64,000 nt of DNA from Nostoc sp. FACHB-280 (GCF_014697615.1 NZ_JACJSD010000013.1:91215-155214), one strand, 5' to 3'; numbered from the stretch's first letter, positions 17,943 to 27,742 are shown. Numbers and translations: made by a program. Notes: generated from the sequence alone by a model not told the origin.

Positions 17943-18227
17943 TTAACGCTGAGTAACTTCGTTGAGTGCATCTTGAAGCACTTCATCACTTACACCGTGG
18001 CGCTTTAAACTGGCAATCAACGCAGATACTGTATCGCCTTCTAATCGTTCTAAGTCTGTCCTTAGTCCTTGTCCAATATAAGCACGCACCAGAGGTTGAT
18101 ATCCAGAAAAACCAAGCAACGGTGCAACGCGCTTTAAATCCTCAATCACATCTTCGGGAATACGAATTGTCATTGTCGTTATAGGACGGTTTTTGCCCAA
18201 TCGCTTTTTTAAAGCTTCAACCTTCAT
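17943..18227 (-). CDS. Ribbon-helix-helix protein, BrnA/CopG-like antitoxin
   Basis: A 94-residue DNA-binding protein. The central TMTIRIPEDVIEDLKRVAPLLGFSGYQPLVRAYIGQGL has the strand-helix-helix pattern of MetJ/Arc/CopG antitoxins. Upstream and overlapping its first codons is an 11-nt overlap with a reading frame ending RKATRKEREYYEG, which resembles the C-terminus of BrnT toxins. This suggests the gene is the antitoxin half of a brnTA pair whose toxin has been lost. With no toxin left it may persist as a stray regulator or anti-addiction factor. The exact antitoxin family is uncertain. Confidence 0.72.
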   Translation of the reverse strand: MKVEALKKRLGKNRPITTMTIRIPEDVIEDLKRVAPLLGFSGYQPLVRAYIGQGLRTDLERLEGDTVSALIASLKRHGVSDEVLQDALNEVTQR

Positions 18228-18285
18228 AATATTCTCGCTCCTTGCGTGTCGCTTTCCGAGTATTTATGCAAGAAGTCCATTGCAT
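18217..18285 (-). pseudogene. Remnant of a BrnT-like toxin C-terminus
   Basis: A 22-codon frame ends INTRKATRKEREYYEG and stops inside the antitoxin-like gene. This is the overlap and the basic Arg/Lys-Glu-rich ending typical of BrnT. A stop codon about 21 nt upstream and the preceding unrelated gene leave no room for the other 70 or so residues. The similarity is short, so the call is tentative. Confidence 0.45.
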
Positions 18286-18323
18286 CTGTGAGATTGTGAG
18301 TAGCTATCTACTACTAAAATTCG

Positions 18324-18614
18324 TCAAGGCTTACTCTTCAAGCTTTTTCCTCTTCTTAATACAAATTTCTTAAACTGTGCAGCCCCCCAAAAAATACTGA
18401 AGCAGACTACCATACCTAAGATTAGAAGTAAAAAGGCTTTATCCCAAGGCAACTGACGTTTTCGACTTGTAATTTGGCAACCAATCACCGCTAACGGCCA
18501 AATAATGCTGCCAATTAGGCCGAAATAATAGCCCGCATCACTAAGTCGCCAGAGCCATCCTAAAAATTTGCTTCTCTTTCGTAGTTCCTCGTAGTCGGGG
18601 TAATCCAGCGACAT
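18324..18614 (-). CDS. Small membrane protein, hypothetical
   Basis: A 96-residue protein with two predicted membrane helices (FGLIGSIIWPLAVIGCQI and FLLLILGMVVCFSIFWGAAQF), an acidic N-terminus (SLDYPDYEELRKRSKF) and a basic C-terminal tail. No family is recognised. It is transcribed on the minus strand just downstream of the DICT-GAF histidine kinase gene, 59 bp from its stop, and may be co-transcribed with it. Confidence 0.6.
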   Translation of the reverse strand: MSLDYPDYEELRKRSKFLGWLWRLSDAGYYFGLIGSIIWPLAVIGCQITSRKRQLPWDKAFLLLILGMVVCFSIFWGAAQFKKFVLRRGKSLKSKP

Positions 18615-18673
18615 AGTAAAAAGTAATTGTACTTTGAAAAACTCAAGCTTAAATCTAAACTATTGACAATTAA

Positions 18674-20680
18674 CTATTTACTCCTCACCCTTGCCCGCTT
18701 TTCTTCCTGGCTACCCAGAACAATGGGAATGGTGAAATGAAACTGACTACCTTGGTCTTTGCCTTGAGACTCTGCCCAAATTTCTCCACCCCAACCATTG
18801 ACAATTTGCCGACAAATTGCTAACCCCAAACCTGTGCCGCCTGCGGTACGCCTTAGCGCCCCTTCTTCCTGATAAAAGCGGTCAAATACAACCTCCAAGC
18901 GATTAGGCTCAATACCCCTTCCTGTGTCAGCCACTGTGACTTCTACCATCTGATTGCCGTTTTGAATGGCTTGAATGGAAATTTCCCCGTCAGAGGGCGT
19001 AAATTTGCAGGCGTTGTCGATCAGTTTTGCCAAGACTTCCACTAACCAATCACCATCGGCTTTCACTAAAGGTAAATTTTCGGTGAGTTGGGTTGTGATT
19101 TGGGGCGGATTTTCCATTGAGGGGCGGGTGCGAGTGCGGCTGAGGGCTAAATCCACACACTCGCGCAAAGTAAGCGATTCGGGATGCCATTCTACGCGGC
19201 CGCTTTCTAAGTTAGACAGGGTGAGAAAATCCTGTACAAGTTTCCGCATCCGTTCGGAATCAGCCAAGGCTGTATTTAACATTACCTGCTGTAATTCCAC
19301 AGGCATATCTGGTTCACTGGCGAGACTTTCTAAGCAAACTTGAATGGTAGATAAAGGGGTACGCAGTTCATGTCCGGTAATGGCTATTAAGTTGCTGCGG
19401 GTGCGATCGAGGGCTTCTAGTTGTTGGTTGAGTTCTTCGAGGTTGGCGTAGGCTTCGGCTTGAATTAAAGCGGCTCCAATTTGGGTGGCGATCGCTTTTA
19501 CCAAATCAAATTCTCCTGGTTGCCACTGGTGCGGCGGTACACTGCAATAGTGTAGTTCCACAATCCCCAGCAGTCTTCCCTGAGACAATACTGGTTCCAT
19601 TAACCACGAACGAATACTGTATTTTTTGGCAATTAAGGACAGATTTCTAGAACTGCTGATTCGCAAATCATTATGTGTATCAGCCACACAAACGCCTTCC
19701 CCCAGCTGCACAACTTCCTGAAACAAAGCATTATTATCTAAATCCCAGGTTTGCCCACATACAGGTAAAACACCAGTAGTCAAAAATTCATGTTCAATTG
19801 TGGCTTGGGCTTGTGTAGCTTGAGCGCGGTAAATTAAACAACGACTTGTCCCTAAGTGTTGTCCTAATTCTTGGGCGGCGATTTGCAAAACTTCATGGGG
19901 ATCAAGCGATCGCCTAATTGCCGTACTAATAGAATTAATTAAACGTTCTTTACGGGCTTGGGCAATAATTGAGCGATAAGCTTTATGTAATTTATACTGA
20001 CTGGCTTGCAAATAAGTTACCAATCGCTGCACAAACGGGTCTGTATCGATATCACAAGCAAATTCGGGTTGTCCGATTTGAGAGTAAATTCTTGGTTCCC
20101 CAATACCATACCTTTGGCGGGCTTCCTTGACTTTATTCGCCAAATCTGGGCGATAAATCACAATTCTGTCTAATAGCAATTGTGCCGCTTTCAGGCTAAC
20201 TCCCCGCTCTGATGTCCATACACCCTCAAACCTACGGGCTGTGTCTATATCCAAACCAGTACTAAACTCTGGAACTTGCTGATTTTTGGTAATAGAACCC
20301 AAGCTTTCTCGACACACTAAGCAAGTAGCATAATTATCAGCAACTACTACCAAGTGCCACTCTTGCGTTAAACCATCATCTGGTTCAAAGGCGACTTTTT
20401 CATAGTATTCCGAGCTATTGGCAAAGTCCGTTTCTGGAGCAGCTAAAACGTATATTTGATTACTGCGCTGCGCCAACCTTTGATAGCGATGGGCTTCTTG
20501 GCGATAAAATCGCTCGCGTTGAAAGCTGGCAATTACCAAAGGTCTGTCTAAAGTCGCCGCCAAAACCTGATCTTCCATTGCATGGGAGAGGGCGGTTAGT
20601 GAAGCTTTGAAATATAGCTGGGGCCGCAGGTAAGGGATGGACTGTAGCAGATCACTCAGTACGGAAGTCGAAATGCTCAT
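18674..20680 (-). CDS. Sensor histidine kinase with DICT and GAF domains
   Basis: Cytoplasmic sensor kinase of 668 residues. The domains in order are: N-terminal DICT-type sensory region (about 15-150), a linker, GAF (about 245-410, with LLGIVELHYCSVP), HisKA with phospho-acceptor His in ITGHELRTPLS, and HATPase with N box LIDNACKFTP, G1 VADTGRGIEP and G2 GGTGLGLAICRQ. No membrane helix is visible. DICT domains occur with light- and redox-linked sensors in cyanobacteria. The GAF lacks an obvious bilin-binding Cys-His pair, so the ligand is unknown. No response regulator is adjacent. Confidence 0.9.
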   Translation of the reverse strand: MSISTSVLSDLLQSIPYLRPQLYFKASLTALSHAMEDQVLAATLDRPLVIASFQRERFYRQEAHRYQRLAQRSNQIYVLAAPETDFANSSEYYEKVAFEPDDGLTQEWHLVVVADNYATCLVCRESLGSITKNQQVPEFSTGLDIDTARRFEGVWTSERGVSLKAAQLLLDRIVIYRPDLANKVKEARQRYGIGEPRIYSQIGQPEFACDIDTDPFVQRLVTYLQASQYKLHKAYRSIIAQARKERLINSISTAIRRSLDPHEVLQIAAQELGQHLGTSRCLIYRAQATQAQATIEHEFLTTGVLPVCGQTWDLDNNALFQEVVQLGEGVCVADTHNDLRISSSRNLSLIAKKYSIRSWLMEPVLSQGRLLGIVELHYCSVPPHQWQPGEFDLVKAIATQIGAALIQAEAYANLEELNQQLEALDRTRSNLIAITGHELRTPLSTIQVCLESLASEPDMPVELQQVMLNTALADSERMRKLVQDFLTLSNLESGRVEWHPESLTLRECVDLALSRTRTRPSMENPPQITTQLTENLPLVKADGDWLVEVLAKLIDNACKFTPSDGEISIQAIQNGNQMVEVTVADTGRGIEPNRLEVVFDRFYQEEGALRRTAGGTGLGLAICRQIVNGWGGEIWAESQGKDQGSQFHFTIPIVLGSQEEKRARVRSK

Positions 20681-21679
20681 GAATATTGTTTAAGGAGCCA
20701 CTTTCACAGAAAAAATCCACGTCACAGCTGCATTGTACAAATTACAATCAACTCTCAAACTAGACAGACAGTTGCATTATGTAAAGAATCCTAAACAGCA
20801 CTTTAAAAAGGCAGTAGCAGCAATAAACTTCCAATCTATGTGGCTAAAAGTCAAAACACGCTTTTGGTGTATTGTTCAGCTTTTAGTCATCAGATGGCAA
20901 GTTACTTTGTCTGACTGCACAAGGAGGAGTGCCTAGAGGTTTCTTGACAAATATCCCAGTCTCAAGTCAAGTTCACAGTTAGCATCTTTGCTGAGTCAGG
21001 CATAGACGTGGAATAGCCATTCTCTCAAGATGCTATGGTCTGGATAAAAATTGTGTTTGTTGATTTAGATGTTGCCCATTGGGATGATTTAAGTCCTAAG
21101 CTACTACGCTCAATATACATTTTCGGTCAGAACTGCCCTTTCGTTAACCAAAAGTTGATCAAAACGAAAATCTGAAGTCTGAATTGACTTCTGTGTTAAC
21201 TGCCCTTCGGTACTGCCTCAACCGCGTAGCGGTAAGTCAAAAGGCAAAAATGAAGAATACTTTTGACTTCTCCAGCTTTGCCGAAGTGCCGCCTGCCTTC
21301 TTCAATAAGCCTCATAAATCTCCAATTTACTGGTTTTTCAGCAGTGTTGCATCTTTTTGCCTACTGATTAATGCTGAATTCTGGATTCTGCTACCATTGC
21401 GGAGCTTTAGTCCCAAAATAAAAGAGTAAGCGAGTCAGGTGGGAGTATATACCAGGGTTGATTTAATATCCGTGAAAATCCTGTAATATCAGCCTTGACT
21501 TTCACCCCAGACAATATAAATTTATAAAGATTTGTTATGGAAATTTTCTCTAATAAGTTTTTCAGAACGTCTTTTTCACAGTTCTGAACAGAATTTTTTT
21601 GCTTGGATTTGACTGCTGTTGAACTTATCAAAGTTAATACGACGACGAAAACATAGACCTGTACACGGAACTTTGGCTG
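20681..21679. other. Long intergenic region with fragments of dispersed repeats
   Basis: One kilobase between divergent genes. No open frame has recognisable protein features. The segment 21180-21310 combines pieces often seen between Nostocales genes (ACCGCGTAGCGGTAAGTC and CTTTGCCGAAGTGCCGCC) and looks like a repeat composite. The last part must hold the promoter for the debranching-type gene. Confidence 0.5.
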
Positions 21680-23971
21680 ATGACACCGGATTTGCTAATC
21701 ACCCAAGATAAAATTTCATTGGACGGCAAGACTTTTATCCCCGCAGAACAATTACCTCTACCAGAGTGGCCTTGTGTGGTGAGTGAACGACCACAACCCA
21801 CGCTGACGGTCAAAGATGATGATTTATTTCTAGTGACAGATACAATAGGGAACATTTCAGGCTGTTCCCTGAATGATGGCAATCCTAGTATGGGATTGTT
21901 TTGTTGTGATACGCGATTTCTCAACCGTCTGGAATTGCAAATTGAAGGGCGATCGCCTATACTCCTGAGCAGCACAGCAGAAAAGGGATTTTCGCTTTCG
22001 ATTTTGTGTACTAACCCCAGAATTGACGATCGCCTCAAAGCTGATAATATAGGCATTCGCCGCGAAATCGTCCTCAATGGCGCATTATTTGAAGAAATCG
22101 AAATATCTAACTACAGCACTACAACTGTCAGCTTTGAACTCAGCATTAGTTTTGATGCCGATTTTGTCGATTTGTTTGAAGTACGGGGTTATGGCCGACC
22201 CCAACGCGGTAAACTTTTACGTCTAGTCGAACCAACACAAGAAGATGCCGCTGTATTCAATGGTGATAGTGCTGCACCTGTATCACCTCACACTGACACC
22301 CAAAAAGCCGAATTTTTAACATTGGCATATCACGGTCTGGATGGCTTAATCATGGAGTCGCGTATCCAATTCCAGCATCGCCTACCAGATTACTTTAAAG
22401 GTTATACAGCCGTGTGGCGCTTAGAGTTAGCATCTCATCAAACTCAAAAAATCGGCTATCGCATCAATTTATTAACTAACAATACCTCTAGTTCTACCGT
22501 CAGTGCCGCTTTTACTCTCGGACAAGCCAAAGCCGCAGAAATGATGGAAGAACAAAATTGGGTGCAACAAATTACCCGTATTAGTTCCGACAAAATTATA
22601 CTTAATCGCATTATTGACCGTGCTGAACAAGATATGTACTTGTTACGCCAGTCCTTTGGCAAGTACAAGACGGTTTCTGCTGGTGTACCTTGGTTTTCGG
22701 CGTTGTTTGGGCGAGATTCGATTATTACAGCTTCCCAGACTTTAATTTTAAACTCGCAAATCGCTAAAGAAACCTTGCAGCTATTGGCAGCCTACCAAGG
22801 TAAAACCGAGGATGAATGGCGCGAAGAAGAACCAGGCAAAATTCTGCACGAATTACGCTTGGGTGAAATGGCGCGGTGTCAAGAAATTCCCCACACACCT
22901 TATTACGGTACTGTTGACGCTACGCCTTTGTGGTTGATGCTGTATGGCGAATACTACACTTGGACAAATGACCACGAAACCTTAGAACAACTTTGGCCAA
23001 ATGCTTTAGCCGCAATGGAGTGGATTGACCGCAACTTGCAAGCAACTGGCTATTTGAGTTACTATCGCAAATCAAAACGCGGTTTAGCTAACCAAGGTTG
23101 GAAGGACTCTGGCGACTGTATTGTTGATCGTAAAGGAGATTTGGCTAACGGGTCAATTGCTTTATGTGAAGTCCAAGCTTATGTTTATTCTGCTAAAATC
23201 CGGTTGGCTGAAATTGCCAGAATGAAGAAGCGGTTAGATTTAGCAGACCGTTGGCAAGAAGAAGCCAAAAATTTGAAGTTGCGGTTTAATCAAGACTTTT
23301 GGATGGAAGACCAAGATTTTTGTGCCTTGGCTTTAGATGGTGATGGCAAACAGGTAGATAGTATTACATCTAACCCTGGTCATTGTTTGCAGTTGGGCAT
23401 CTTTACCCCAGAAAAAGCTTACAGTGTGGCGGAAAGGTTACGCGCACCTGATATGTTTAATGGTTGGGGCATTCGGACTTTAAGCAGTTTATCGCCAGCA
23501 TACAATCCTATGGGTTATCACATTGGTTCGGTGTGGCCTCATGATAACTCGTTAATTGCGATGGGTTTGCGATCGCTCGGTTTAATCGATCAAGCCTTGG
23601 AACTTTTTCAAGGTATACTCGACATGACTAATCAGCAGCCCTATCAACGTCCTCCAGAACTGTTTTGTGGCTACGAACGCAATGGTGACAATGCCCCTGT
23701 ACAATATCCCGTGGCTTGTACACCGCAAGCTTGGGCTACAGGTAGCGTGTTTCAACTGCTACAAATGATTGTCAATTTAGTTCCAGACGCGCAAAATAAC
23801 TGCCTCCGAATAATCGACCCCGCTTTACCAGAGTCAATTAATCATCTGTCTTTTCACAATTTACGAGTCGGTACAACAATTCTCGATTTGGAATTTGAGC
23901 GTTCTGGTAATACTACTGCCTGTCGCGTAGCTAAAAAACGCGGTAATCTCCGCGTAGTTATCGAAGCTTAA
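21680..23971 (+). CDS. Amylo-alpha-1,6-glucosidase / glycogen debranching-type enzyme
   Basis: A glycoside hydrolase of 763 residues. The N-terminal half is a beta-rich GDE_N-type domain (about 40-290). The C-terminal half is an (alpha/alpha)6 barrel with signature blocks VSAGVPWFSALFGRDSIITA, YYGTVDATPLWLML, GWKDSGD, and YHIGSVWPHDNSLIAMG. Asp and Glu in the GRDS and YGTVDAT blocks are expected near the active site. Such proteins act on alpha-1,6 or related glucosidic linkages; the exact substrate (glycogen, sucrose-derived or compatible-solute glucoside) is not fixed by sequence. It is monocistronic. Confidence 0.88.
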   Translation: MTPDLLITQDKISLDGKTFIPAEQLPLPEWPCVVSERPQPTLTVKDDDLFLVTDTIGNISGCSLNDGNPSMGLFCCDTRFLNRLELQIEGRSPILLSSTAEKGFSLSILCTNPRIDDRLKADNIGIRREIVLNGALFEEIEISNYSTTTVSFELSISFDADFVDLFEVRGYGRPQRGKLLRLVEPTQEDAAVFNGDSAAPVSPHTDTQKAEFLTLAYHGLDGLIMESRIQFQHRLPDYFKGYTAVWRLELASHQTQKIGYRINLLTNNTSSSTVSAAFTLGQAKAAEMMEEQNWVQQITRISSDKIILNRIIDRAEQDMYLLRQSFGKYKTVSAGVPWFSALFGRDSIITASQTLILNSQIAKETLQLLAAYQGKTEDEWREEEPGKILHELRLGEMARCQEIPHTPYYGTVDATPLWLMLYGEYYTWTNDHETLEQLWPNALAAMEWIDRNLQATGYLSYYRKSKRGLANQGWKDSGDCIVDRKGDLANGSIALCEVQAYVYSAKIRLAEIARMKKRLDLADRWQEEAKNLKLRFNQDFWMEDQDFCALALDGDGKQVDSITSNPGHCLQLGIFTPEKAYSVAERLRAPDMFNGWGIRTLSSLSPAYNPMGYHIGSVWPHDNSLIAMGLRSLGLIDQALELFQGILDMTNQQPYQRPPELFCGYERNGDNAPVQYPVACTPQAWATGSVFQLLQMIVNLVPDAQNNCLRIIDPALPESINHLSFHNLRVGTTILDLEFERSGNTTACRVAKKRGNLRVVIEA

Positions 23972-23989
23972 TCAAACAATATGAAGTAT

Positions 23990-24094
23990 CAATGAGGCTA
24001 GAGGTTAGAGGCTAGAAGTTCAAATTTTATACTTTTGTGTAGCTTTAGCTATAAATATCTAGTCCCTAGCCTCTAGTCCCTTAGCCCCTACTCC
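23990..24094. repeat. CTAG-rich intergenic repeat
   Basis: Contains GAGGCTAGAGGTTAGAGGC and, in opposite orientation, CTAGTCCCTAGCCTCTAGTC, a dispersed low-complexity repeat. A related copy begins at about 30377 (GAGGCTAGAGACTAGGGAC). Confidence 0.6.
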
Positions 24095-24406
24095 CTACTT
24101 TTCATGATTTTCACTCTTTTGTCCTGGAGAAGCTTCATAAATTGCATCTAGTTGTTGCCTGGCATCTTCAACATTAATAGAACGCATAACTAATAATGGT
24201 TCTTTAATGATGTTGCCATCGCTATCTAATAATTCTGGATGGGGTACTGATTTTCTCCCTGAACGATAATTTCGATTTGCGGAAGGTGTGGCTGGATAAT
24301 TTCGTTCTCTGTCCATAAAACTAAACATAACTAAGTTGCGAATTAAGTTTGCCACTGCAATACAAGCCAAAATCGTAAAAGCAAGAATATAAAGTAGGTG
24401 CAACAT
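24095..24406 (-). CDS. DUF2973 family small membrane protein
   Basis: A 103-residue cyanobacterial protein with one N-terminal membrane helix (LLYILAFTILACIAVANLI), then FMDRERNYP, a basic stretch, and the conserved HPELLDSDGNIIKEPLLVMRSINVEDARQQLDAIYE region. This pattern matches the DUF2973 family, whose role is unknown. A DUF2605-type gene lies 248 bp upstream in the same direction, an arrangement expected for these two families in cyanobacteria. Confidence 0.82.
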   Translation of the reverse strand: MLHLLYILAFTILACIAVANLIRNLVMFSFMDRERNYPATPSANRNYRSGRKSVPHPELLDSDGNIIKEPLLVMRSINVEDARQQLDAIYEASPGQKSENHEK

Positions 24407-24654
24407 AATGCGGGTTTCCTCCAGGGCAGCAAGTTTAAAAACCTTATACTGAAAAGCTTCGCTGAGGTTAGGACTCGCAGCGATTGTAAGTTTTTAACGC
24501 ACTTTTGATGCGCTTATATGATTAATATGAAAAATTTGTCAAGGCTATTCAATTAACGGTAGCATAGGATACATTATTTGTTAATAAAAATTTTATTAAG
24601 TATTTTATAGTATCTATGCGAAGTGTGTGATGTTTCATCAACACCAACCAGTCG

Positions 24655-24975
24655 CTACGACTTTTCTTTTTCTTGATGAAAGCGCATCCCTACATTCCAG
24701 CATTCCGTAACCAATTGATGCCAAGGCGCTAAGGTTGTCATATCAAGTCCGACTTGTTTATCAGTGGCTGCAAATAGCATTTTTGCCGTGTTTAGCTCTG
24801 TTTGTGCTTGCTTGACTCGCAACAGTAAGTCTGATTGTTCTTGATGACTCATAAATGAGAGTTGCTCAGTTTCTAAAAGGTGGCGCGATCGCCCAAACCA
24901 ATAGTCAAAGTCTTCTAACAAAGGCTCTAAGACCGTTTTCAGCAACTCAGTCCCTGGTAAATTTGAGTCTTGCAT
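24655..24975 (-). CDS. DUF2605 family protein
   Basis: A 106-residue soluble, mainly helical protein: TELLKTVLEPLLEDFDYWFGRSRHLLE, then QSDLLLRVKQAQTELNTAKMLFAATDKQVGLDM and a closing APWHQLVTECWNVGMRFHQE. This matches the cyanobacterial DUF2605 family. No catalytic motif is visible. It precedes the DUF2973 gene on the minus strand. Function is unknown; the shared neighbourhood suggests a joint role. Confidence 0.82.
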   Translation of the reverse strand: MQDSNLPGTELLKTVLEPLLEDFDYWFGRSRHLLETEQLSFMSHQEQSDLLLRVKQAQTELNTAKMLFAATDKQVGLDMTTLAPWHQLVTECWNVGMRFHQEKEKS

Positions 24976-25327
24976 AGATATGAAGGATACTTCTATTTTT
25001 CTTATTAATATTAACGTTTTTTACAAAACTTAACGTTATTATATGCTATGTCCTCAGAAAGATTGTTAAATAAATCTGTCATAATAGTTACGAAAAGCAA
25101 ATCTTCATCAAGAACACAGTAATTTAACCTAAAAAAATTCAGGCTAAAGACTGTAGACAAGAGAAAACACAGTCGGCAAGCTAAGATTAAGTTTCACACT
25201 TCATACAGTGCTAGAGTGCATCCAGGACAGCTAAAAATCTGTCAAGCTGAAATATAACCAGATGTTATATTTGGGTAATGATTTCAGCATTTTAACTAAT
25301 AAATTACTTTTTGCAATTACTTCGCCA
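24976..25327. other. Intergenic/leader region upstream of thrS
   Basis: About 350 bp between the divergent DUF2605 and thrS genes. No T-box or other riboswitch signature was recognised. An in-frame ATG at 25262 lies within it but is not the preferred thrS start. Confidence 0.4.
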
Positions 25328-27169
25328 ATGGTTCAGCAGCCAATGTCGCCAAATCAAAATCTGCATCAAGCAGAACAACCAGAAAAAATTTCTTTACCCC
25401 GTACCAGCGAATCAGAGACTTTAAAAAAGATTCGCCACACAACTTCTCATGTGATGGCAATGGCAGTGCAGAAGCTGTTTCCCAAGGCGCAAGTGACAAT
25501 CGGCCCCTGGATTGAAAATGGATTTTATTACGATTTCGACAGTCCAGAGCCATTTACTGACAAAGACCTCAAAGCCATCCAAAAAGAGATGGCGAAGATT
25601 ATTAATCGCAAATTGCCAGTAATTAGAGAAGAAGTCAGCCGGGAAGAAGCCGAACGCCGCATTAAAGAAATCAACGAACCTTATAAATTAGAAATCCTGG
25701 CAGATTTAAAAGAACCCATTACTATTTATCACTTGGGTGATCAATGGTGGGATTTGTGCGCTGGGCCTCATGTGGAAAATACTCAAGAATTAAACCCCAA
25801 AGCCATTGATTTAGAAAGCGTTGCGGGTGCATATTGGCGTGGGGATGAAACCAAAGCACAACTACAGCGCATTTACGGTACTGCTTGGGAAACTCCGGAA
25901 CAACTAGCAGAGTACAAGCGCCGCAAAGAAGAAGCACAGCGACGAGACCATCGCAAACTCGGCAAAGAATTGGGATTATTTATCTTCTCCGACTTAGTGG
26001 GGCCGGGTTTACCATTGTGGACTCCCAAAGGTACTTTATTGCGGAGTATCTTAGAAGACTTCCTCAAGCAAGAACAACTCAAGCGTGGCTATTTACCTGT
26101 GGTGACTCCCCACATTGCGAGGGTGGATTTATTTAAAACCTCCGGCCACTGGCAAAAATATAAAGAAGATATGTTTCCCTTAATGGCAGAGGATGAAGCC
26201 GCCGCCACACTTGAGCAAGGCTTTGTCATGAAGCCAATGAACTGTCCCTTCCACATCCAAATATATAAGAGTGAATTACGCTCTTATCGGGAACTACCAA
26301 TGCGCTTGGCAGAATTTGGTACTGTTTACCGCTACGAACAGTCAGGGGAATTAGGCGGTTTAACTAGAGTGCGCGGTTTTACTGTGGATGACTCACACTT
26401 GTTTGTCACCCCAGAACAACTCGATAGCGAATTCCTCAACGTGGTGGATTTGATTTTGTCGGTGTTCAATAAGCTGCAACTCAAGAACTTCAAAGCTAGA
26501 CTGAGTTTCCGTGACCCTGCTAGTGATAAATATATTGGTGGCGATGAGGTTTGGGATAAAGCTGAAGGTGCAATTCGCCGCGCTGTTCAACAGCTAGGAA
26601 TGGAACATTTTGAAGGTATTGGGGAAGCCGCATTTTACGGGCCGAAGCTTGACTTTATCTTTAAAGATGCGTTGGAAAGAGAATGGCAATTGGGGACTGT
26701 GCAAGTTGACTACAACTTACCAGAACGCTTTGATTTAGAGTACGTTGCTGAAGATGGTTCACGCAAACGTCCGGTGATGATTCACCGCGCACCTTTCGGT
26801 TCCTTAGAACGGCTGATTGGGATATTAATTGAAGAGTATGCAGGTGATTTCCCCTTGTGGTTAGCACCTGTGCAGATTCGCTTGCTATCTGTGAGTGATG
26901 CACAGCTAGATTTTGCGAAATCTGTAGTAGCGAAAATGCAGGCTTTGGGTATCCGTGCAGAAGTTGACACCAGTGGCGATCGCTTGGGTAAATTAATCCG
27001 CAACGCTGAGAAAGATAAAATACCAGTAATGGCGGTGGTAGGTGCAAAAGAAGTTGAAACCAACTCTTTAAGTATTCGTACCCGCGCTTCTGGGGAATTA
27101 GGCGCAATTTCTGTAGATGAAGTTGTGCAGAAATTAAAAGATGCGATCGCTAATTTCGATAACTTCTAG
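25328..27169 (+). CDS. thrS: Threonine-tRNA ligase
   Basis: Charges tRNA-Thr. The start at 25328 gives 613 residues; a start at 25262 would add 22 unconserved residues. It lacks the N-terminal TGS domain of the E. coli enzyme and begins near the editing domain. Editing motifs are HTTSHVMAMAV and a Cys in WWDLCAGPHV. The class II core has motif 2 (FGTVYRYEQSGELGGLTRVRGF), the zinc-site Cys in MNCPFH, and motif 3 (HRAPFGSLERLIGILIEEY). A C-terminal anticodon-binding domain follows (VRLLSV...DTSGDRLGKLIRNAEKDKIP). With editing residues present, proofreading of Ser-tRNA-Thr is expected. Confidence 0.95.
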   Translation: MVQQPMSPNQNLHQAEQPEKISLPRTSESETLKKIRHTTSHVMAMAVQKLFPKAQVTIGPWIENGFYYDFDSPEPFTDKDLKAIQKEMAKIINRKLPVIREEVSREEAERRIKEINEPYKLEILADLKEPITIYHLGDQWWDLCAGPHVENTQELNPKAIDLESVAGAYWRGDETKAQLQRIYGTAWETPEQLAEYKRRKEEAQRRDHRKLGKELGLFIFSDLVGPGLPLWTPKGTLLRSILEDFLKQEQLKRGYLPVVTPHIARVDLFKTSGHWQKYKEDMFPLMAEDEAAATLEQGFVMKPMNCPFHIQIYKSELRSYRELPMRLAEFGTVYRYEQSGELGGLTRVRGFTVDDSHLFVTPEQLDSEFLNVVDLILSVFNKLQLKNFKARLSFRDPASDKYIGGDEVWDKAEGAIRRAVQQLGMEHFEGIGEAAFYGPKLDFIFKDALEREWQLGTVQVDYNLPERFDLEYVAEDGSRKRPVMIHRAPFGSLERLIGILIEEYAGDFPLWLAPVQIRLLSVSDAQLDFAKSVVAKMQALGIRAEVDTSGDRLGKLIRNAEKDKIPVMAVVGAKEVETNSLSIRTRASGELGAISVDEVVQKLKDAIANFDNF

Positions 27170-27176
27170 TAAAAAC

Positions 27177-27199
27177 TAGGCTGGGTCACACCCAGCCTA
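27177..27199. terminator. Hairpin after thrS
   Basis: TAGGCTGGGT, loop CAC, ACCCAGCCTA: a 10-bp perfect stem 8 bp after the thrS stop. It is followed by A residues on the plus strand and by T residues on the minus strand. It therefore resembles an intrinsic terminator more for leftward than rightward transcription. Confidence 0.6.
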
Positions 27200-27250
27200 A
27201 AAAATACCGTAATTACTGTATGTTATGGATAAATAATTTCAGATATTCCT

Positions 27251-27739
27251 GTGAGCGAAACTGTTTATATTGAAACTAGTATTTTGGGATATTTAACTGC
27301 CAGATCAACAGATAACTTGATTCTGGCAGCAAACATGAAAATTACGCAAGATTGGTGGACTATTCGTCGTAGTTCTTTTGTTCTGTATGCTTCTGAGATT
27401 GTCGAGGATGAAGCAGCCAGAGGAGATGCCGCGATCGCTGCTCAAAGGTTAAACTTGCTACAATCGCTCATGTTCCTCGATCTCACATAAGAAACTAGAG
27501 AACTTGCACAGGAGTTTTTACAACAGAGTAACTTACCACTCAAAGCCTCTAATGATGCTTTACATATAGCATTGGCAACAGTTTATGGTTTGGACTACTT
27601 GTTAACATGGAACTGTAAGCACATGGCAAACGCCCAAATCCAGAAAAAATTATCACAAATTAGCTCTGAACTTGGATATGAGTTACCCGTCATTTGTACA
27701 CCTTATGAATTGATGGGATATGACATTGTAGGAGAATAA
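27251..27739 (+). pseudogene. PIN-domain toxin gene with internal stop codon
   Basis: A PIN-type ribonuclease gene (VapC-like family) interrupted by one TAA at 27488-27490. Before the stop it reads VYIETSILGYLTAR...ASEIVEDEAARGD. After it, in the same frame, ETRELAQEFL...ASNDALHIALATVYGLDYLLTWNCKHMANAQ...CTPYELMGYD runs to a stop at 27737. Catalytic acids lie on both sides (Glu in YIETS, Glu in VEDEA, Asp in NDALH), so the truncated product should be inactive. The full frame would be 162 residues. A single base change could explain the stop. Its likely antitoxin gene follows 3 bp downstream and is intact. Confidence 0.85.
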
Positions 27740-27742
27740 AAT

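Noticed and set aside
21184..21429. Open frame of 81 codons upstream of the debranching-type gene
   Set aside because: It lies over dispersed intergenic repeat segments and has no family features.
24976..25327. Possible T-box leader of thrS
   Set aside because: No T-box sequence, specifier loop or antiterminator pair was recognised, and T-boxes are not expected in cyanobacteria.
25262..25327. Earlier thrS start
   Set aside because: It adds 22 residues not resembling the family start, and the ATG at 25328 gives a more usual length.
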